The translations under genes were made by a program, and so were the position numbers. Positions 54,201 to 63,200 of a stretch of DNA of 64,000 nt are shown here, piece after piece (position 1 is the first letter of the stretch; each line of letters opens with the position of its first letter). The notes under the pieces were generated by a model, which did no database searches, was not told the DNA's origin, and saw only the letters and a list, made by a program, of their open reading frames with translations. This stretch comes from Monosiga brevicollis MX1 (Eukaryota; Opisthokonta; Choanoflagellata; Craspedida; Salpingoecidae): the NCBI RefSeq assembly GCF_000002865.3, contig NW_001865085.1, forward strand, positions 12,345-76,344, given 5' to 3'.

Positions 54201-57200
54201 AATTCCGGCGCATTATCATTCACGGGCGTTATCGTAACGAACAACAGAGCGGTGCTTGATAAGGCTGGAACGCCGGCGTCTGTCACTGTCACGCTCACCG
54301 CCACGCGATTGGTGGTTTCAAAGTCCAGCACGGCTCCCGATTGTAGTGTGATGAAACCCATCGTGTCGGTTGCAAAGCGAGTATCATTGACCAGCCACGT
54401 GAGACGCGCATTCTCCCCCACGTCCAAATCAGTGGCCTCCACCTGCACGCAGCTTTGAACTGGCAGGCTTCCGCCAGTGCCATCCGTTTCGGCCAGGGCG
54501 CAGGAGAATGGGCCCGATGCAAGTATGGGCGCGTTGTCGTTCACATCTTCGACGAGCACCTGTAGGGCGTGGTCTGTCCAACGCGGCGGCGACCCATGGT
54601 CGCGGGCCCGCACGACCAATTCGTAGGCATCGCGTGCTTCACGGTCCAATGGCGATGCCACAAACAGCTGACCGGTTTGCGCATCGAGAGTAAAGCTCTC
54701 TGCTCCATTGCCTGGCAGCAGACTGTAGTGCAGCAAAGCGTTGGATCCCAGGTCGGCATCAGTCGCGACCACCTGGAAAACGGGGGTTGGCCCGACGGTG
54801 GCCGCCTCCGACACATGGACGCTGGGGCTTGATGTAAAAACTGGTGCGTGCGTGTTGGAGTCTAGGATGGAAATAAGAAGGTTGGTTAGGCTGGAGCGTG
54901 GGGGTGAGCCGCGGTCCGTGGCCGTTACGTTCAGACGATAAACAGCTCGCTCGTCGCGGTTGAGCACGCCCGTTGCCGCAACAGTGACGGCACCCAGGCG
55001 GTCAATGGTAAAGTCGGTTGCACCGGTCCCGGTGAGCGTGTAATCGATGGCAGCTCGCGGGGTACCGGGCTCGTCGCCATCCGAGGCGTTGACCAGCACG
55101 CAGAGCGTATTGGCCGTGGCATTCTCAAAGACACTGCAGATATAGCTAGGCTGCCCGAAAGCGGGAGCCAAGTCATTGACATCCTCGACGACCAGCGACA
55201 CGGCCGTGCGGTTGATCTGGTGCACGCCATCGGTAACAGCAACATCGAAGGTGGTGACTGGGGTCGATTCAAAGTCATAGGATGCGGTAGTAGCAAGCGA
55301 GCCATTGGGCGCCACGCTGACTCCGCTCAGCGCAACAAAGGTCAGAGCATCTCCATCAGCATCGCTGGCGACCAACGTGCACGGAAGCCACGTGTGTACC
55401 GGTCGATTCTCCTGCACCGTACAGGCGCCCACGAGCGTCAATACGGGGGCATTATCGTTCTCGTTCACCACTTCAATCTCAATGGTCACGTTGCTGCGTT
55501 GTGCCGGCACACCACCGTCGGTGGCTGTCAGGACTAGACGTAAGCGGTGGATGGCTTCGTAGTCAAGCACTGTCTGCAGACGAAGGTCACCAGTGACAAC
55601 ATCAACTGCGACCAGGCTTTCCCCATTCGCGAGAGCCCAGCGTCCCGTGGTTGCGGAGAGCACCTCAGTGGTCACCGAGAACCGCACGCGCGAATTGGCC
55701 GAGCCAGCAGCATCGGCATCGGTTGCCATGACTTGCAGAGCGATTGGCGCGGCCAGTGCGTTGTTTTCCGACACCAGCAAGCTCGTAGAGTTGACGACGA
55801 GAACGGGCGCGTTATCATTCAGATCCAACACCTGCACACGCACCGGTACAGTGCTGTACAAAGGCGGTGTACCGGCATCCGTTGCGCGCACAGTGAACTC
55901 GAAGCTCTGTTGCGTCTCGTAATCAAGGCTTGCATTCACGCGCAGTCGACCCGTGGTGGCATCAATGGAAAAAGCTGTCAAGTTGTCGGGCAGCAAGCTG
56001 TATGACACGGTGCCATTGGCGCCCGCGTCAGGATCAAACGCCACCAGCTGCTCGATGGTTTCTCCAATCGCCTCATTCTCGGGCACAGCCACGTCGTAGA
56101 AGGACGCTTCAAAGCTAGGGATACGATCGTTTATATCCAAGACTTCGATCTGAATGGTTGAGGTGCTCGATAGAATCTTGCCATCAGTCGAGGGCACCGT
56201 GTTTTGGGCGGTCACAACCAAGGTATGATTTGCTGTTGCCTCGCGATCTAGCCCTTGTGCCAGCAGCAGGCCTGTGCTTGCATTCAGGGCGAAGAGTTTG
56301 CTTGCGGGGCTCGCCGTCAGGCTGAAGGTGGTCGCCTGGAATGCCGGAGAGACATCGGCGTCGGTGGCGACCACGTACCCAACGGGCTGCCAGTCAGTGC
56401 CCCCGCGCTCAAGGATTTGCCACGCGTACTCTTGTTGAGTAAAGATGGGGCTTGCATCGTTCGCATCTTGGATCAGAATGGTCAGCATGACATCCACATA
56501 ACTGGTGGATAGGCTTAGCTCTGTGGCGCGCACGAGAAGTTGCACCACGTTGGGCCCAAGCTCAAAATCCAAAGCAGCGCGGATGAAAATGCGCCCACTC
56601 TCGGGATCAATCGCAAAGCGAGGGTCTGTGCTATTGCGGAGGCTAAAGCGTAGTGTGCCCGCTGGGCCGACGTCAGCGTCAATCACGGGCACGGTGGTGA
56701 CCGTGTCATTGACGCTCAACGACTCCGAAACGTTGGCAGTGCTTGAAAACCCGGCAGCCAAGACCGGTGCATTATCGTTCACGTCCTTGACAAAAATTCG
56801 TACTTGCAGGGCTGGCCCAAACAGCAAGGTTCCATTCTGTGCCCGCTCTGCCGCCACAATCCAGAGGCCGAGATATTGTCCGGCCTCTGCATCCAGGGGC
56901 GCCAGAAGGTCCAACGAGCCGGACGTTGCATTGAGAGTGATGTTCTCCGTGCCTGGGGTGGCCTGAAGAATGGCGTACACAATCTCGCCTTTGCCATCCG
57001 GGTCATAAGCTTGCACCTGGCTCAGGTGTACGGGTGCAAGATTCTCCGATACGTTGACTTGAATCACGCTGGGCGCAAAGTAGGGGCGAACATCATTCAG
57101 ATCCTCAATCTCAATATGGACCATGAGGCGTGACTCGTGGAATGGCGTTGCATTGTCTCGCGCTATGATTTCCAAGGTATAGCTCGAGACGTTAAGGCGC

Positions 57201-60200
57201 TCAAAGTCCAGATCATCACGGACAACTAGCGTCGCCGTCGTCGCGGAGAATGCAAAGTGCTGAGCCGCCACATCCATGCCCTCGATTGCATACGTGATGC
57301 GACCTGCAGCACCCGCATCGGGATCCACTGCGGTAGCGTTGATCAGCACCTGCCCCACAGCAACGGATTCGTTCAAGCGCAGGCTGACTGAGCCAAGGCC
57401 CCCAGCCGGCGCGTCAAGAAAGTGCAAAAACCGAGGGGCATTGTCGTTGACATCCTGGACAGTGATGACGACGCTCGTGGTGGTGATGCGCGGGGGGCTG
57501 GCCCCGTCTTGCGCCAGTACGGAGACGGAATATTGCGCGACACGTTCACGATCCAGGCCCCTGGTCGGCCGGAGCACCCCAGTCTCGTCGATGACCCAGT
57601 CAACGACAGTGTCGGGCTGTATCTTGTAGCTCACCCGTCCGTGGGGGCCTGGGTCCGCATCGGTCGCGGCGACGGCCAAGGCAACCTGCGTCGGATCGGC
57701 GGCCTCGTTCACCTGAAAGTCGTAAAGAGATTGCGCAAAGACGGGCGCGAAATCATTTCGGCACCACAAGTACGGGGTTGTGGCCTCGCCGACGAGGGCG
57801 GGGTTGAAGCCGTTGACAAAGTGCGTCAAATTGATGCCAGCCGCAGCATCACGGAGGGGTAGGTTGATAGGGTTGGGAAACATGAGGGGGGAAGAGCGCA
57901 AGCCCACCCGCGCGTGCGTTCGCACCCCGTTGTAAGCTGCATTGTAAGTCTGCAAGACGGAGACACCAAAGGTGGCACGGAAATCTGCTCTTAGGGCCAC
58001 GCGAGCCACTGTGGTGTTGCTGGGTACGACAATAGGAAACACGCCGCCAAAGGGGTGCATCGTGGGGGTCAAGGCCTGATCACCAACTCGCGCAAGACCA
58101 GCTACATCGTTGTCATCATCCCCACCCATCGAGTTCACAACATATGCATTGCTCAGCGCATTGGTGAAGTTGGGCCACGAGGCAGAAAAGGCGAGGAAGA
58201 GATGGCGGTCCGCAAAGGGCTTGTCTCCTTCCAGCCGCACGGTGAGTTCGCAATCGTTATCCAGGTAGTGGGGCGCCTCCAGCTCCAGAGTTGAAAAGTA
58301 GACGGGTGGCTGCACAGCCAGGTCTCGGAGCGCGTTGAGGTCCGCGAGTGTGACGCGACCATCGCGGTCAACGTCCAGCTCTGGCTCGTAGACGCTTGCC
58401 AAGACAGCCGGCGACTCGGGCAGGCGAAAATTGTAACTGGCGTGCTCCAGGTATAGGGCCAGCAAGTCCACGTCTGCGTCACTTTTGCGACAGTCCCCGT
58501 TGACGTCCCCACGCTCGCGCGCACCACCTGTGCAGTTGGTACATGGCAGCGTAGCATTTGCAGCACACACTGGCCGGCCCTGATCCATATCCGTGGCATT
58601 GGCCGAGGGCACATCGGTTGTGGTCAAGCTGTCAGAGGTCACTGTGCCGGTACCGGTACGACGTCGGCGGGCGCCCGTCGTGTCCGAAACATCCGCAGTG
58701 AAAGCACCCGCCACGATGGTGCGCGGCGTTGGTGAGCCAAGAGGTGCACCTTCAGTTGAAGTCGCGCGCTGCACAGTGCCGCCAAAGGTTATGTCACGCG
58801 TGGACGTGGGAAAGACGGTGATTTCAGCCACGCGGAGCAACCCAGCGGCGGATGCGTCTACGTTCATAGGGTTGAGGACCTGGAGGTCAAGATCAAGGCG
58901 TCCGGTACTGGGCACTGCGATGGTTCCTTGGAAGCCAGGACCGATGGCGGTGCCAACGACCTGCATGCGCTGGCTGTTGTATGTCAAGGTTATTGTCAAG
59001 TTGCCCAAAGATGCCCCACCAACGGCCACCCAAACAGGCACCACCTTGTTCTGTTGTTTGCGAAGGTTTTGGAGATAGTGTCCAGTCACGTCTCCAAGAT
59101 CCACGTCGCCTTGTGCAGGCTGCAGATTGACACTTACGCGAAGGTCCCGTGACAAAGCCGCTGATGTCGGGCCGCCCGTGGGTACACCACGTGCTTGCAG
59201 CAGCACGGCATTGGTGGGGTCCACATTGAACATTGGCGCACACGTGCCTGTACTGGAGTTGATGGCCAAGGCTGTGGGATTGGAGCTGAAGAATTCCAGC
59301 AGTCCAAGATAAGCGCCATCATTTGCGCGTGTCACGTCAACTAATTGCCACCCGTTGCCCAAGGTTACGTTGACGGATGCCAAGGCCGAAGAGCGCCCGC
59401 GCTGTCCAGCCACGACGGCGCTACTGTCCCCAACCATAAAGGCGTCAATGCTAGTGAGTTGGGTTGAATCCTCACTCACTTCAAGCTGCGCGACATCGGC
59501 CGACTGCGACGTGGCCTCGGCAAAGGTGGCTGCAAAGCGCAAGCTGGAGGCAGCTCGGGGTGTGATGCGCCAGCGCTCGGTACCCAGCGGTTGCAACTCG
59601 ACCGCCGTCGAAGCGTTGGTGCCGTTTGCAAAGGTAATGGAAAGATGCGTCTCTGGATTTCGCGTCACGTCAAGGAGCTGGCCATTGGACAACTTGAGCC
59701 AGATGCTGAGTTCGGCCTCGAGGTATCGGCCCAAAGGAGCCAGCCGTTGCAACACGCCCACCGGAAGGTTCGAGGACCCCGGGAAGGCCGGGTAAGGCCG
59801 AAGACGCACCTCCAGCGCGGTCGGAGTGACCACACTCAGCTGACTGGTGGCATTGCCAGCAAGATCCAAAAAGTCAACGCCAAGCGTAAAATTTCCTGCT
59901 GTTGCTTCCTGGATCACGTACAATTCAGCCTGTGCTTCCGTTTCGTTGAGACGCAGAGCCACACCCGAGGCAGGGTCGAGCGTGTACTGCGTCTGGCGAT
60001 CCCAGGTCATTATTTTTGCTGTTCCCGACGACGAATAATGGGCCCCCACCGAAACGGTAATGGATGTCGGCACCCCAGCACGGTTTGCAGCGGAATTGGG
60101 GTACGCCAGGGCAGCCCCAGAGAGATTCAGCACTGTTTCAAAAGGCTCCAAGTACACGTCCACGTCAGGGGCCGCCGTGAGTGAGATCTCACAGCGGGTT

Positions 60201-63200
60201 AGAGATGCGTTGACAAAGTTGCCGCTGCCCACGCTCCGGGGCAGGACCTTGGAGCCGTTGATCAGTTCAATGTAGTCGCGGCCCAGGTTGGCGTAGGCCA
60301 GGCCCGGGGCATGCAGTGGCAAAATATCGGCGCTGCCATCAGCATAGACCAGCTCAGACTGTAAAAGGCCGGAACGATCGGCCAGGTCTTCCACGCGACG
60401 CTGGCGCAGGCTAGCCCGAACGGTCGTGGCCGTTGCTTCCACATCAAGGCCTGTGATCAGACGTGTCTTGAGAGCCACCGCCACAACCGGACCCTCACGC
60501 GTGACTTCCAAACTGAGGCGACTGCCATGTACTGAGACATCGATCAAATGGCGTGCCAGCGTAGCCTTTTGCACAACCATGCGGCCATCAGGTTCCACCG
60601 CAAGGACTGAGGGTTGGCTCACGGTCAGGTGCGGTGCCACAAGATTTGTCACGTCCAGAAACACGGCCGACTCAGTGTTGCCACGATCAAAGCGGGCCAC
60701 CGCCTCGAGCTGGCTGCTTTGATACAGCGTTTCATTGCAGCTGGGTGTCACCGTGCCCGCAACAGCCCGCAACTGGGTGCGAGAGGCACTGAGTTGCACC
60801 TGACTGGCTGCAAACACACTTACCGTGGCTGTGGATTGCACAGCTCCATAGATCACGAGAATGCTGGTGGCGGCACTGCCACCCACTTCCTGCCCGTCAA
60901 AATAGAGGGCACTGCAGTTGGACGTCACCTGAATATAGTCAATGTCGCTGCTACAACTAGCTCCCACGGGCGCTCGAAGAGTTGTCAAGAGGCCAGATGA
61001 GCTGCGCAAGTGCAAGTTGAGTTCAACGCGTGGTGATGTGTTTGGTAGCAGAGTTTCGGTATTAGTGAGATCGTAGGTATCGGGCACGGCTGCCACAGCT
61101 ATTGTGGCGTGCGCCTGCAGCCTGATCGCCGCTTGCGAGGCCTCAAAGTACGTATCAGTCACAAATCCCATGGGATCGGGCAGATCTTGTAGCAGCGCCT
61201 CATTGTCACTCATGGTTCCAGAGCAGTTGAGACTGATGGTACTGCCCGCCAGTGCATCAAATTTGCCGGCCATGAGTTGTAAATCGGCAATTAGGAAGGG
61301 CGAGCCGGTGGGGGCCTCGTCGAAGAAGCCGTCAGTGTTAAGCGATGAGATGGCAAAGCCGTAGCCGTTATCGATGACGTTGGTGCTTGGCAAAATGTCT
61401 GCCGATGTCTCCGCAAAAACCAGAGGCCCGCTGGTCGGCAGGGCGCAAGACATGATCAGATTCTGCACATTGCGGTCTGTGGCCACGTACACCTGCACGC
61501 GCACCGTCTCGTCAGGACTGATGGCATGTGCAGGCAGCTGCACAAAGATACGATTGGTGGCAGCCGGAAGCGGGCGTGTGTGCAGCGTCACGTTGGTCAC
61601 TTCTACAAGAGAACCAGACTCCGTCAGACCGCCGCGCACGGGAAGAGTCACGTCGGGCCCGCCTGCAGTCAGGCTGTCGAGCCAGGCGGAGGGTACCGTC
61701 GCAGCCATGAAACACGAACCCGCGCTGCTGGTGGTTTGGCAGGCTACAAACAACGTTGAAGTTTGACCAGCAGCAGTCACCTCGAGCGAGACGTTGCGAG
61801 CGATGGCCACGTCGGAGTTCGTGTCCGTGCGAGTTACCTGGGCATGGACTCGGATCACCGGGCGCTCGGCCCAAATGTCGCTGTCCAACACCACAAAGCG
61901 CACGCCTGCCGACCACAACGTCGTACTGACATTCTCAACACTGCTCGACGATGCTTCCAAAGTCAAAATTTCGCGCTCCTGAACGCCGCCATAGCTTGCA
62001 TCGAGGGCGACAGTCGTCGCGCGGTCCGATAGAGTCGAGGTGGAGAGCTGGCGCACAACGGCCGGGGGCGATCCGGGCGCCCATGTGGAGCCGTTGCGAA
62101 GTACCACACCATCGACGCTTGCCAGGTGCGGCACGGGTGCAGCACCAGATACGACGGACAGGACGCGGCTCGCGGTGAGGTTTCCACCATCGCGCACAAG
62201 CACGCGAATTTGCGTCAACGGAAGGGGATTGCTCTGAATCTTGTCAACGATCAGCGCACCGCCCTTGGCATCAATGCGCAGCGGTGTGTCAAGCGCCCCC
62301 TCGAGGTCAAAAGTAAGCGCACTCTCGACCTCATCAGCATCGCTAGCCGTAATTTCTGCGACAACGGTGCCTACTGCATCAAACAAATCGAGCACCACGA
62401 TTGAAGGGACCTGATCGAGCTGTGGGGCATTGTCGTTACGGTCCTGGACCAGGATGGTCAGGTTGAAAGGAAGTCCCGCTCGACCCCCACCGTCTCGACC
62501 GATCAGCATGACCTCAAAGCGATGTGGATCAGTTTCATAGTCCAGGCCCTGGGTCACCACCACGCTGCCCGTGGCAGCATTGACCTCGATCGCAAGACCT
62601 GGCGGAGTCACGCTTAGAAGTTCGTAAGCCACATCCCCTAGCTCGGCACTGTCTGCATCCGTGTAGTTGAGGAACCAAATCTCGCCGATTAGGGAAGACT
62701 CGACCACTTTCACTTCGCCAACGTAGGTGTCTGCGCTTGGCACGTTGTCGTTAATGTCCAAGATTTCGAGTTCAAAGCTGGCGTTTGCTGTCGCCGCATT
62801 AAATGGCGGGATTGTGTCAGTTGCCGTGACCGTGAGCTGCACGGACTTGTAGGCCTCGTAGTCAACAGCGGCCACAAGGTGTATCTCACCATCCAGGAGC
62901 ACAAAACTATCGGCCAATGAGACAGGGCTAACGTGCAGCTCCAGGGACACGCGACCCCCAGCGGCGGGCGGATCAGCATCTGCAGCCTCCACTGTTGCAA
63001 TCACGCCGCTAGAAATGTTCTCGGCCACTGTCGTCTGGTTCTGGTACGCACCAACTAGGCGCGGGGCTTCGTCGTTCACATTGGTCACGCGCACGGTCAT
63101 GGATACAGGTCGAGTTTGCGGTGGTGTGCCCCGATCTGATAAGACAAGCTCGAGGTCATATTCTGTAATGTTTTCGTAGTCGAGTGCACCCGCAACGCGC

